Source: JANLUX01 sp031366005 (GTDB lineage Bacteria; Bacteroidota; Bacteroidia; AKYH767-A; OLB10). Taken from it: a stretch of 64,000 bases of DNA. The stretch is from the NCBI GenBank assembly GCA_031366005.1, contig JANLZB010000068.1, positions 1-64,000 of the forward strand, given 5' to 3'. Both the position numbers and the translations under genes were made by a program. This document shows positions 17,175-25,820 of this stretch, one piece after another. Below the pieces are notes generated by a model that saw nothing but the letters and a program-made list of their open reading frames with translations, was not told where the DNA came from and ran no database searches. Positions within the stretch are counted from its first letter, which is position 1. Every line of letters starts with the position of its first letter.

Positions 17175-17807
17175 ATGAAGAAATTATTTTTAGCTGTAGT
17201 TTGTTTGTTAATTAATGCTGCTTATTCAAATGCACAAGTAGATACCAAAGCACAACAGATATTAAAAGAAGTAAGTGCAAAATATAAATCCTACAAATCA
17301 CTCTCCGCATCTTTTAAGCTGAACCTGATGGATCAGAAAACAAAAAAAGCCGAGGTGCAAAATGGTTCCATCACTTTAAAAGGAAATATGTTTAACCTCA
17401 CCATGGCTGATCAGGTGGTGATGAGTGACGGAAAATTAACATGGACTTATCTTAAAGAATCAAACGAAGTACAGATTAGCGAAGCAAAAACGAGCAGCGA
17501 TGCCATTTCTCCTACCAATATTTTCACTATGTATGAGCATGGGTACAAACAAAAATATCTTGCTGATAAAAAAAATTATCAACTGATTGAATTATTTCCA
17601 GATGATGCAAAAAAGAATTATTTCAAGATTCAGTTAGAGATCAACAAGAAAGATAAATACGTGCAGACAGCGCGTGTTTATGACAAGAACGGAAATATTT
17701 ACACTTATTCAATAGTAAAATTTATTCCGAATGCAACTGTCACTGATGACATGTTCACTTTTAATAAGTCAAAATACCCGGGAGTTGAGGTAGTTGATTT
17801 GCGATAG
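17175..17807 (+). CDS. lolA: Outer-membrane lipoprotein carrier protein LolA
   Basis: LolA ferries lipoproteins across the periplasm from LolCDE to the outer membrane. A signal peptide ends at AAYSNAQ (about residue 21). The LolA fold is recognisable from AQQILKEVSAKYKSYKSLSA, an antiparallel-sheet pattern through MSDGKLTWTYLKESNEVQI, and the C-terminal DDMFTFNKSKYPGVEVVDLR. The 210-residue length is usual. It follows ftsK closely and is probably co-transcribed, although a near-consensus TATCTTTA in the gap could give extra initiation. Confidence 0.9.
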   Translation: MKKLFLAVVCLLINAAYSNAQVDTKAQQILKEVSAKYKSYKSLSASFKLNLMDQKTKKAEVQNGSITLKGNMFNLTMADQVVMSDGKLTWTYLKESNEVQISEAKTSSDAISPTNIFTMYEHGYKQKYLADKKNYQLIELFPDDAKKNYFKIQLEINKKDKYVQTARVYDKNGNIYTYSIVKFIPNATVTDDMFTFNKSKYPGVEVVDLR

Positions 17808-17854
17808 ATATCACGTCCTTTTACAACTTTATTTCTAAAATAAATATTATTGTA

Positions 17855-18865
17855 GTGAATTCCGCTGATCATTCAGAATATAAACTACAAAACAAATTTC
17901 CTTTTGTAGCTATTATTAATCCTTTCACAAAAGAAAAACTTTTTGAGTCACCAGAAGGATTAGTTAACAGCGATAATAAAATTATTTTTCCTTTACGCAA
18001 TGGCGTTTACCTCATTGCAGCCGAAGATAATTACACCAGCAATTTTGGTTTTGAATGGAATCTTTTTGACCGGACGCAGATTGATAAATTCAGCGGAATA
18101 GAAATATCGAAGAAGAGATTTTTTGCTGAAACACGTTGGAGCGAAGATTTACAAAACGAAAATATTTTAGAAGTTGGATGTGGTGCCGGACGATTCAGCC
18201 AGGTAGTTTTGAAAAATACCAAAGCCAATCTGTATGCAGTTGATTATTCCAATGCAACAGAAGCTAATTATCGGAATAACGGACCGCATGAGAGGCTGAA
18301 AGTTTTCCAGGCAAGCATTTATGATCTTCCATTTGCAAAAGAAAATTTCGAAAAAGTATTTTGCTTTGGAGTGTTGCAACATACCAATGATTTTAAAAAA
18401 TCAATTCAAAGTCTTGTAGAAATGGTAAAGCCAGGTGGTGAAATAGTGGTTGACTTCTATCCTATTAAAGGATGGTATTCAAAAATAAACGCGAAATATC
18501 TGTTACGTCCTTTTCTGAAAAATATGGATCATCAGAAATTATTAAATCTCATCAGGAAAAATGTGGGATGGATGATGAAGCTATACAAGTTTAACAGCAG
18601 TATTGGATTGAGTGTGTTAAATCGTTTTATTCCTGTTTGTGATATTGATAATACCATTCCGGATCAACTGGATGTTAAAGATTTAAAAGAATGGGTAATA
18701 CTTGATACGTTTGATATGTTCAGCCCTGCTTACGACAACCCACAACGATTAAATACAGTTGCAGGCTGGCTAAAAGAATTTGGTATAATTGAAATTGATT
18801 CACACTTAATCAATTACTATGAGCACATGACAGCGGCTACTGTTAGAGGAAAAAAACCATTATAA
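17855..18865 (+). CDS. Class I SAM-dependent methyltransferase
   Basis: SAM-binding motif I is ILEVGCGAGRFS near residues 105-116, with the acidic residue at the end of the next strand in YAVDYS. A later FCFGVLQHTNDFKKS and MVKPGGEIVVDFYP complete the Rossmann core. The roughly 60-residue N-terminal part (INPFTKEKLFESPEG, FPLRNGVYLI) resembles a Trm112/zinc-ribbon-like leader without its cysteines. The only start I find is GTG 17855. The acceptor is unknown; similar proteins sit in surface-sugar or quinone loci. Confidence 0.82.
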   Translation: MNSADHSEYKLQNKFPFVAIINPFTKEKLFESPEGLVNSDNKIIFPLRNGVYLIAAEDNYTSNFGFEWNLFDRTQIDKFSGIEISKKRFFAETRWSEDLQNENILEVGCGAGRFSQVVLKNTKANLYAVDYSNATEANYRNNGPHERLKVFQASIYDLPFAKENFEKVFCFGVLQHTNDFKKSIQSLVEMVKPGGEIVVDFYPIKGWYSKINAKYLLRPFLKNMDHQKLLNLIRKNVGWMMKLYKFNSSIGLSVLNRFIPVCDIDNTIPDQLDVKDLKEWVILDTFDMFSPAYDNPQRLNTVAGWLKEFGIIEIDSHLINYYEHMTAATVRGKKPL

Positions 18866-18936
18866 TTTAGCTACAATTTATAGTTTGCTAAACTTTGGTA
18901 AATAATTTACTCTGAATAAATTTTTTATCCCATCAA

Positions 18937-19476
18937 ATGGAATTGCAAACCGAACGATTAAAATTCAGAGAAATCTTATCAAGCGATTTGAATAATATAC
19001 ATGACCTCCATTCACTTCCTGAAACAGATCAATATAATACCTTAGGAATTCCAGTCTCCATTGAGGAAACTCAAACTTTATTAGATGAGTGGTTATCTAA
19101 GCAGAATGAATTTCCGTGTAAGCAATATGTATTCTGCATAGAAAAAAATAGAACTGATTTTATTGGATTGGTTGGAATTAAAATGGGCAAACCCGGTTAT
19201 AGCAGTGCTGAAATCTGGTATAAAATTCATTCAAAACACTGGAACCAGGGTTATGCAACTGAAGCAATAACTAAAATTCTGAGTTTTGGTTTTACTGAAT
19301 TAAAACTACATAGGATTGAAGCCGGATGTGCAACTGGAAATTCAGCTTCAATAAAAGTATTGGAAAAAACAGGATTTACAAGAGAAGGATTATGCAGGAA
19401 GATACTTCCTATTCGAGGAGAATGGGTTGATAATTATCGTTATTCGATCTTAGAGGAAGATTATCATATTGAATAA
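18937..19476 (+). CDS. GNAT acetyltransferase, RimJ/RimL-like
   Basis: The protein starts with the RimJ/RimL opening (LQTERLKFREILSSDL). It carries the acetyl-CoA pyrophosphate-binding loop WNQGYATEAITKILSFGF, then LHRIEAGCATGNSASIKVLE and KTGFTREGLCRK. It transfers acetyl to an amine, possibly a ribosomal protein N-terminus or a small molecule. The 179-residue length is normal for the family. The substrate cannot be read from the sequence. Confidence 0.88.
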   Translation: MELQTERLKFREILSSDLNNIHDLHSLPETDQYNTLGIPVSIEETQTLLDEWLSKQNEFPCKQYVFCIEKNRTDFIGLVGIKMGKPGYSSAEIWYKIHSKHWNQGYATEAITKILSFGFTELKLHRIEAGCATGNSASIKVLEKTGFTREGLCRKILPIRGEWVDNYRYSILEEDYHIE

Positions 19477-19493
19477 AAACACAATAATTAATT

Positions 19494-19501
19494 TAACTTT
19501 G
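19494..19501 (+). promoter_or_regulatory. Candidate -7 promoter box for the Rrf2 regulator gene
   Basis: TAACTTTG fits TAnnTTTG and is 33 bases before the ATG. TTG at 19469-19471 is 22 bases upstream, slightly long for the -33 element. Confidence 0.45.
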
Positions 19502-19534
19502 TAACCCTACTAATTCTATATACGTTAAAACACC

Positions 19535-19984
19535 ATGTTATCCAAAAAAGCAAAGTATGCTTTAAAAGCATTAGAGTATATAGCCAAGCAATCTGATATT
19601 AATCCAATCCTGATCTCTGAAATATCTGAAGCACAGAATATTCCTAAAAAGTTTTTGGAAGCGATATTGCTGGAATTAAAAAGGGCGGGCATATTAAAAA
19701 GTAAAAAAGGCAAGTTCGGAGGATATAACCTGCTTCAGAGTGCTGATGAAATAAACCTGGGATTTATTATTCGTTTAATAGATGGACCAATCTCTCTCAT
19801 AGCCTGTGTTTCGGATAAATATTATGAGCCCTGTGCCGAATGTGAAAATGAGGCAACATGTGGTTTACGCAATGTTGTTAATGAAGTGCGGGATGCCACC
19901 ACCAATATCCTCACTAATTTAACGCTGGCAGATATGATTAAACGGGAGCAGCGTTTAAAGAAATCCAAAGGAAATAAAAAATAA
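19535..19984 (+). CDS. Rrf2-family transcriptional regulator
   Basis: The winged-helix N-terminus (KKAKYALKALEYIAKQ, ISEAQNIPKKFLEAILLELK, KSKKGKFGGYNL) is the Rrf2 signature. The central loop has Cys residues in an IscR/NsrR-like region (CVSDKYYEPCAECENEATCG, four Cys), so it may bind an iron-sulfur cluster. The cysteine spacing differs from IscR. It lies directly upstream of the porin-pst operon, 86 bases from the porin ATG, and a palindrome in that gap is a likely binding site. It probably controls that operon; the signal is unknown. Confidence 0.92.
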   Translation: MLSKKAKYALKALEYIAKQSDINPILISEISEAQNIPKKFLEAILLELKRAGILKSKKGKFGGYNLLQSADEINLGFIIRLIDGPISLIACVSDKYYEPCAECENEATCGLRNVVNEVRDATTNILTNLTLADMIKREQRLKKSKGNKK

Positions 19985-19987
19985 AAC

Positions 19988-20018
19988 TTGACAAAACATA
20001 TATGATGGCATATATTTG
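19988..20018 (+). promoter_or_regulatory. Promoter with embedded palindromic operator for the porin-pst operon
   Basis: TTG (19988-19990) and TATATTTG (20011-20018) match the -33 and -7 elements with 20 bases between. Between and into the -7 box lies a perfect inverted repeat: ATATATG (19998-20004), ATGG spacer, CATATAT (20009-20015). A dimeric repressor here would block RNA polymerase. The adjacent Rrf2 gene is the obvious candidate regulator. Confidence 0.65.
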
Positions 20019-20070
20019 CGCAATTATTCTACTACTTCGATAGACATTATAAACTTAATAGATATATAAA

Positions 20071-21240
20071 ATGAAAAAACTACACTACATCTTTTTCTCA
20101 TTCTTAATTACAGGAAGCACTGCTATTAAAGCACAGACCAATGAGGATGTGCTGAACCTGCTCATTAACAAAAACATTATTAAACAGGAAGATGCTGATT
20201 TGCTTCGTGCAGAAGCTGCATTAAAGGCCCAGGACGCGAAAGAGAAACAGAAATCTTTCGCTATTAATGCGAGAAGAGCAATTAACATCAGTGGTTACAT
20301 CCAGTCACGTTTTCAAAGTTTACAGGAAGCGGGAAGACCCGATGCTATGGATATCCGCAGGGCACGATTAAATTTCCGTGGAAACGTAACTCCTACATGG
20401 GAATACCGTTTACAGGTGGATATGGCTGGAACTCCAAAAGTATTGGATGCGATTGCAACATTCAAACCTTACGACTTCTTCAAAATTCAGGCAGGAGAGT
20501 TTAAGGTTCCTTTATCAATGGAAAACAATACACCTTCTGATCTGATGGATGTAATAGAGCGTGCTCAAGTTGTGGAAGCTCTGGTTGCCAGAAACAAGGA
20601 TGTGCTTGGCAATAATAACGGCCGCGATATTGGTGTGATGGCTTTCGGAAGTCTTTTAAAAATAAAGGACCATGCAATTATTGATTATTATTTAGGAGGA
20701 TTCCAGGGAGCGGGGATTAATGTATCAGACAATAATGAGGCTAAAGATTTTGGTGCACGATTAATATTGCACCCCATAAAAGGACTTGATATCGGTGCTG
20801 CATATTATGACGGTTTTAGTAAAATCGGAACTATACCGGTCGGTTTTATTGTTGCAAGAGATAACATCAGGACTCGAATTGCAGGAGAATTAAGCTATGT
20901 TTATAAATTTATTTCTGTCAAAGGCGAGTATATACATGGGGAAGATGGGGATTATGTTAAAGGAAAAACAGAATATTCATACATTCACACAAAAAGAGAA
21001 GGATGGTATGCACAAATTGCAGCTTATGTAATTCCAAAGAAAATTCAAGTGGTTGGCAGATGGGATTCATACGATCCGGATATACACAAACCTGCTAACG
21101 CAACGCTCAATATACTTGGTGGTGTAAATTATTATTTCAATGACTGGGCAAAGCTGCAGGTGAACTATACCAGTCGAAATGAATCAGGAAAAACAATTAA
21201 TAATGATATCATCGGGGTTCAGTTACAAGTAGGTTTCTAA
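20071..21240 (+). CDS. Phosphate-selective porin O/P family outer-membrane channel
   Basis: A signal peptide (FFSFLITGSTAIKAQ) precedes a short coiled N-terminal region and a beta-barrel of OprO/OprP type. The family landmark is the early ISGYIQSRFQSLQE, then IRRARLNFRGNVTPTWEYRL and QAGEFKVPLSMEN. The protein ends in Phe (IGVQLQVGF), as barrels do. The 389-residue length is usual. As first gene of the operon with pstSCAB it should give outer-membrane entry for the anion taken up by the ABC importer. Confidence 0.88.
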   Translation: MKKLHYIFFSFLITGSTAIKAQTNEDVLNLLINKNIIKQEDADLLRAEAALKAQDAKEKQKSFAINARRAINISGYIQSRFQSLQEAGRPDAMDIRRARLNFRGNVTPTWEYRLQVDMAGTPKVLDAIATFKPYDFFKIQAGEFKVPLSMENNTPSDLMDVIERAQVVEALVARNKDVLGNNNGRDIGVMAFGSLLKIKDHAIIDYYLGGFQGAGINVSDNNEAKDFGARLILHPIKGLDIGAAYYDGFSKIGTIPVGFIVARDNIRTRIAGELSYVYKFISVKGEYIHGEDGDYVKGKTEYSYIHTKREGWYAQIAAYVIPKKIQVVGRWDSYDPDIHKPANATLNILGGVNYYFNDWAKLQVNYTSRNESGKTINNDIIGVQLQVGF

Positions 21241-21278
21241 TAAACAATTAAAATAATTCTAAAATCAAAACTTATATC

Positions 21279-22226
21279 ATGAAAAATAAAATAACAACAC
21301 TTATCTCAATCATAATTCTTCTTTCATCGGCAGGAAATAATATTAACGCACAAACAGGATTAAAAGGAAACATCACTATCTCCGGAGCCTTTGCGCTTTA
21401 CCCTCTCACAGTAAAATGGGCGGAGGAGTTTAAGAAGCTCAATCCCGGAGTTAAGATTGATATTTCAGCAGGGGGTGCAGGTAAGGGAATGACAGATGCA
21501 TTAACAGGAGCAGCAGATATTGGAATGATATCACGCGATATTAATCCTGAAGAAACCAAAAAAGGTGCATATCCTGTTGCTGTTTCTAAAGATGCGGTAG
21601 TACCAACAATAAGTGCATTAAACCCCGCATTAAATGATCTTTTAAAAAAAGGAATAAAACGCGATGGATTAATTAATTTATGGGCTACAGGCCGCGCAAA
21701 AACATGGGGTAATGCTACAGGAATTAAGTCAGGAGCACCAGTACATGTTTACACTCGTTCTGATGCATCAGGTGCAGGAGAAACATGGGCCAAATATCTT
21801 GGTAAAAAGCAGGAAGATTTATTAGGGGTTGGCGTGTTTGGTGATCCCGGTGTTGCTACTGCAGTTAAAAAAGATCCTATTGGAATTGGCTATAATAACA
21901 TCGTTTATGTGTATGATGCCAAAACAAATCGCCAGACCAATGGTGTGCGTGTGTTGCCTTTGGATTTGAATAACAATGGTACTATTGATCCGAACGAAAA
22001 TTTTTATGATACAATAGATGATCTGATCAATGCCATTTCTACAGGTAAATATCCTTCTCCTCCGGCCCGTGATTTATATTTTGTAACAAAGGGAAAAACA
22101 GCTAATCCTATTGTGAAAGCTTTCTTAAAGTTTTGTCTCAGTGAAGGTCAGCAATATATTCACGAAGCAGGATATATAAATTTATCAAAAGCCCGTGTTG
22201 AAACAGAGTTAAATAAAGTAAAATAA
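21279..22226 (+). CDS. pstS: PstS-like phosphate ABC transporter substrate-binding protein
   Basis: A signal peptide ends at NNINAQT. The mature protein shows the PstS-type ligand loops ISGAFALYPLTVKWAEEF and SAGGAGKGMTDALTGAADIG, plus YTRSDASGAGETWAKYLG. It delivers the anion to PstCA in the inner membrane. The 315-residue length is normal. Phosphate is the expected ligand by family and by the porin and pstCAB neighbours, but related anions cannot be excluded from sequence alone. Confidence 0.88.
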   Translation: MKNKITTLISIIILLSSAGNNINAQTGLKGNITISGAFALYPLTVKWAEEFKKLNPGVKIDISAGGAGKGMTDALTGAADIGMISRDINPEETKKGAYPVAVSKDAVVPTISALNPALNDLLKKGIKRDGLINLWATGRAKTWGNATGIKSGAPVHVYTRSDASGAGETWAKYLGKKQEDLLGVGVFGDPGVATAVKKDPIGIGYNNIVYVYDAKTNRQTNGVRVLPLDLNNNGTIDPNENFYDTIDDLINAISTGKYPSPPARDLYFVTKGKTANPIVKAFLKFCLSEGQQYIHEAGYINLSKARVETELNKVK

Positions 22227-22256
22227 ACATAGCCGGATATTTTTAATTTTAGCCCG

Positions 22257-23153
22257 GTGAATTCTACAAGAACTATTGTTGACAAACTAACTGCACGGAC
22301 AATGCATAGTTTAACTATCATGTCAGTGTTTTTAATGGTATTAATTGGTGTAGGTTTATTTATCAAAGCCTTACCCATTTTGCGTGAACATTCAATTATT
22401 GAAATGCTTAATTCGGAAAGCTGGCGGCCATTTAAAAAAGAATTTGGCTTTTACCCTTTCATCATGGGAACTTTTTGGGTAACCGCCATTGCGCTTATTA
22501 TTTCATTTCCATTATGTCTGCTAACCGGAATTTATCTTTCAGAATATGCTCCGCAAAGTGTAAAACGCATCATTAATCCCGTTGTAGATGTATTGGCAGG
22601 AGTACCACCGGTTGTATTTGGTGTGTGGGGCGTTTTAACAGTTGTACCAATTATTTCAGAAAATATTGCGCCTCATTTTGTAGAATATTCAACGGGTTAT
22701 AGTGTTTTAGCCGGGGGAATTGTTTTGGCAATTATGATATTTCCGCTTATCCTGAGCATACTTGGAGAAGTATTCAGCGCAATATCGCACGAACTTCGTG
22801 ATGCATCCGCATCATTAGGAGCCACAAAATGGCAAACCACAAAATTTGTTGTAGTGCGTAAAGCCGTTCCGGGAATTATCGCAGCAATGGTATTAGCTAT
22901 CTCAAGAGCATTAGGAGAAACAATTGCCGTGCTTATGGTATGCGGTAACATCTCCCAGATTCCTCATTCAATATTTGATTCCTGCTATCCATTACCTGCA
23001 TTGATTGCCAATAATTACGGAGAGATGATGAGTATTCCATTGTACGATTCAGCGCTTATGCTGGCAGCATTAATCTTATTTGTAATAATTATTTTCTTTA
23101 ATATTATTTCAAGATTCACACTTAAAAGATTGGAGAAAAGATTTAAAATATGA
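22257..23153 (+). CDS. pstC: Phosphate ABC transporter permease PstC
   Basis: This inner-membrane permease has about six helices, starting with LTIMSVFLMVLIGVGLFIKA. The cytoplasmic coupling (EAA) loop is ELRDASASLGATKWQTTKFV with GIIAAMVLAISRALGETIAV, typical of PstC. The start is GTG 22257, 30 bases after pstS; no earlier in-frame ATG exists. Its last four bases overlap the ATG of pstA, indicating coupled translation of the two permease halves. Confidence 0.92.
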   Translation: MNSTRTIVDKLTARTMHSLTIMSVFLMVLIGVGLFIKALPILREHSIIEMLNSESWRPFKKEFGFYPFIMGTFWVTAIALIISFPLCLLTGIYLSEYAPQSVKRIINPVVDVLAGVPPVVFGVWGVLTVVPIISENIAPHFVEYSTGYSVLAGGIVLAIMIFPLILSILGEVFSAISHELRDASASLGATKWQTTKFVVVRKAVPGIIAAMVLAISRALGETIAVLMVCGNISQIPHSIFDSCYPLPALIANNYGEMMSIPLYDSALMLAALILFVIIIFFNIISRFTLKRLEKRFKI

Positions 23154-23989
23154 ACAGGATAGAAGAATTAATTTTCAAGTTTTTAATGAAGGTTTCGGCT
23201 TTCATCATTGTATTCAGCTTACTCGCCATACTCTATACAATTGTAAGTAAAGGTTTTCCTTCCATGAGCTGGGATATGGTAAGCAAAATTCCCGAAGGAG
23301 GATTTTATATTGGTAAAGGAGGTGGTATCTTAAATGCAATAATAGGTTCTATGTACGTGGCAGGTGGAGCAACAATACTTGCATTGATTATAAGTATTCC
23401 AATTGTACTTTACATCAATGTTTATTTACCTAAAGATTCCAAACTTGTTAATCTTGTTCGTTCCTCCTTCGACATTATGTTTGGAGTTCCTTCCATTGTT
23501 TATGGTGCATTTGGTTTCACATTAATGGTAATGTTGGGATTAAAGACATCAGTACTTGCAGGAATTATTACTGTTGCTTTTTTAGTGGTACCAATTATGG
23601 TGCGCACAATGGATGAAGTAATGCGGCTTGTTCCAAAAGAACTAAATGACGCAGTCTATTCACTCGGTGCAACACGCTGGGAAACTTCATTGGTTATATT
23701 AAGACAGGTTGCCCCTGGCATATTAACTGCGATCTTACTTTCCTTCGGGAGAGGAATTGGTGATGCAGCTTGTGTGTTATTCACTACCGGTTACACGGAT
23801 AGTATTCCTACTTCATTAAGCCAGCCTGCAGCCACATTACCGCTTGCTATTTTCTTTCAGTTAAGTAGTCCGATTGAAGAAGTTCAGGGAAGAGCGTATG
23901 CTGCAGCACTTATCTTAACCATTATTGTCTTGCTTATAAGTATGACATCAAGATTTATTTCCAACAAATTATCAAAGCATAAGATTTAA
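23150..23989 (+). CDS. pstA: Phosphate ABC transporter permease PstA
   Basis: The second permease half has about six helices and the coupling loop ELNDAVYSLGATRWETSLVI followed by GRGIGDAACVLFTTG. FDIMFGVPSIVYGAFGF is a PstA-like segment. It overlaps pstC by four bases (ATGA) and is followed three bases later by pstB. The 279-residue length is normal. It pairs with PstC to form the channel driven by PstB. Confidence 0.93.
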   Translation: MNRIEELIFKFLMKVSAFIIVFSLLAILYTIVSKGFPSMSWDMVSKIPEGGFYIGKGGGILNAIIGSMYVAGGATILALIISIPIVLYINVYLPKDSKLVNLVRSSFDIMFGVPSIVYGAFGFTLMVMLGLKTSVLAGIITVAFLVVPIMVRTMDEVMRLVPKELNDAVYSLGATRWETSLVILRQVAPGILTAILLSFGRGIGDAACVLFTTGYTDSIPTSLSQPAATLPLAIFFQLSSPIEEVQGRAYAAALILTIIVLLISMTSRFISNKLSKHKI

Positions 23990-23992
23990 ATT

Positions 23993-24754
23993 ATGGCGAA
24001 TCCTTCAAGTATAAATGTTCAGAACCTCAATGTATATATTGGCGATAATCACATTCTCAAAAATATTAACGTAGAAATTCCTGAGAAAAAGATAACCTGC
24101 ATAATTGGTCCCTCAGGATGTGGGAAAACTACTTTATTCAAATCATTCAACCGGTTGCTTGAGAATAATGTTAACACGCGAATAGAGGGTAAGGTTTTAG
24201 TGGACGGTCAGGATATTTATGATAAGAATGCAAATGTTACTTCTATTCGTAAAAAGATGGGTTTGCTTAACCAACGCCCTACTCCACTACCAATGTCAAT
24301 TCATGCCAATGTGGTTTACGGTTTAAAAATACATGGCATACGTGATAAAAAAGTACACGCACAAAAAGTAACACATTATTTAAAGATTGCTTCACTTTGG
24401 GATGAAGTTAAAAACCGCCTTGCTGATCCTGCTTCAGGTCTTTCAATCGGTCAGCAGCAACGGCTTTGTCTGGCAAGAGGTCTGGCAGTGGAACCTTCTA
24501 TTATACTTGGTGATGAACCTACCTCAGCGCTTGATCCTATTTCAAGTAAATGGATTGAAGAAAAATTTGTTGAGCTGAAAAATGAATATACCATTATCAT
24601 GGTAACACATATTCTCCGTCAGGCAAGACGCATTGCTGACTATGTAATTTTTATGTACATGGGTGAGATAGTGGAACATGGACCTGCAATGGAAGTGTTA
24701 GAAAATCCTAAGGAGAAGCTCACACGCGAATATGTGAAGGGTATTATCAGTTAA
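23993..24754 (+). CDS. pstB: Phosphate ABC transporter ATP-binding protein PstB
   Basis: Walker A GPSGCGKTTLF, then the PstB-like Q-loop region NQRPTPLPMSIHANVVYGLK, the signature LSIGQQQRLCLARGL and Walker B SIILGDEPTSALDP are all readable. The signature reads LSIGQ rather than LSGGQ. The 253-residue length is normal. No phoU gene follows; the next gene downstream is idi. That missing partner and the Rrf2 gene upstream set this operon apart from the usual Pho-controlled pst operon. Confidence 0.93.
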   Translation: MANPSSINVQNLNVYIGDNHILKNINVEIPEKKITCIIGPSGCGKTTLFKSFNRLLENNVNTRIEGKVLVDGQDIYDKNANVTSIRKKMGLLNQRPTPLPMSIHANVVYGLKIHGIRDKKVHAQKVTHYLKIASLWDEVKNRLADPASGLSIGQQQRLCLARGLAVEPSIILGDEPTSALDPISSKWIEEKFVELKNEYTIIMVTHILRQARRIADYVIFMYMGEIVEHGPAMEVLENPKEKLTREYVKGIIS

Positions 24755-24760
24755 TTTAAT

Positions 24761-24842
24761 GTTTACGATTTACAGTTTATTTTTTACAATTTACAGTTTA
24801 CAGATATAGAATAACAAAAACCGTAAACAGTAAACTGTAAAC
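24761..24842. repeat. TTTACAGTTTACAG family repeat
   Basis: GTTTACGATTTACAGTTTA and TTTACAGTTTACAG on one side face CCGTAAACAGTAAACTGTAA on the other, forming a loose hairpin that fills the pstB-idi gap. Related copies are at 43431-43531 and 54969-54999, with short ones near 6684 and 35050. Confidence 0.55.
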
Positions 24843-24846
24843 AAAA

Positions 24847-25347
24847 ATGCAGCAGGTAATTTTAGTAGATGAGTTTGATAATTCCATTGGAACAATGGAG
24901 AAAATGCAGGCTCATCGAGAAGGAGTTTTACACCGGGCTTTCTCAATTTTGATTTATAACGCCAAAGGAGAAATGCTTTTACAACAGCGTGCTGATGACA
25001 AGTATCATTCAGGAGGTTTGTGGACCAATGCCTGTTGCAGCCATCCAAAACCAGGAGAAGAAATTTCAGCTGCCGCACATCGAAGATTATTTGAAGAAAT
25101 AAATCTTCAATGCGATTTAGAAATTATAGGGCATTTCATTTATAAACATCAGTTTGAAAAAAATCTTTTTGAACATGAATATGATTATGTTTTAAAAGGT
25201 GTTACTGATATGCAACCAGCATTAAATCCTGAAGAAGTAAAAGCTTTTAAATGGTTTAATAAAACCGAGCTGTTGGAAGACGTGAAAGTTAATCCTGAAA
25301 AATATACGATTTGGTTTAAGGAAATTATAAAGCGGAACATACTTTAA
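24847..25347 (+). CDS. idi: Isopentenyl-diphosphate delta-isomerase, type 1
   Basis: The enzyme interconverts IPP and DMAPP for isoprenoid synthesis. The type 1 NUDIX-like signature is clear: QQRADDKYHSGGLWTNACC with the catalytic Cys64 before SHP, the box RRLFEEINLQC, and HEYDYV carrying the catalytic Glu. Metal ligands are His and Glu residues of the fold. The 166-residue length is typical of bacterial Idi. It follows pstB across a repeat and is probably transcribed separately. Confidence 0.93.
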   Translation: MQQVILVDEFDNSIGTMEKMQAHREGVLHRAFSILIYNAKGEMLLQQRADDKYHSGGLWTNACCSHPKPGEEISAAAHRRLFEEINLQCDLEIIGHFIYKHQFEKNLFEHEYDYVLKGVTDMQPALNPEEVKAFKWFNKTELLEDVKVNPEKYTIWFKEIIKRNIL

Positions 25348-25820
25348 TTACTGGTTTTTAAATTTATATTTTTCATTTTAAAACAAAAGGCTGATCAAAC
25401 TACTTAACCATTTATTAGAGGAAGAACTTATATTGTTTACAAGATAAAAAGTTACTCCTGAATTCAAATTTTTCTACCTTTTATTTTGTAAGAAATTTCA
25501 ATACTCCGCTGTAATTTTTCCTGTTCTTCTTGTGAATTCCTCCATTATAGCTTGTAAATCATTTTCTTTTTATTAATTCCTTACAGGTATTTTTTATCTA
25601 TAACGGTACTTGATTAATAATCTTTCCCTCTGTACCATTCTGCAATTCATGATTTCGACAGGTAATTTCTGACATAACCAGCTCTTTTCTTACATCCAAC
25701 AGTAAGTGTTAATGATTCAGAATTTGCGACCGAAAGCCGCGCGTAGCTTTGATTACACATAAAAGTATTCTCTCAAATAAGTGAAACTTTTATATAGAAA
25801 ATACGCAAAACAAAATCATA
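25348..25820. other. Gene-free stretch before the giant PKD protein
   Basis: These 473 bases contain no convincing ORF or RNA gene. The only sites I see are a weak hairpin near 25733-25750 (AAGCCGCGCGTAGCTT) and the promoter candidate listed separately. The long leader may carry regulatory sequence for the 7.8 kb gene that follows. Confidence 0.4.
25724..25751 (+). promoter_or_regulatory. Candidate promoter for the giant PKD-repeat gene
   Basis: TTG (25724-25726) and TAGCTTTG (25744-25751) match the -33 and -7 elements with 17 bases between, slightly short. It would give a leader of about 65 bases. Confidence 0.4.

Noticed and set aside
24755..25347. phoU downstream of pstB
   Set aside because: The next gene is clearly idi (type 1 isomerase), not a PhoU helical protein.
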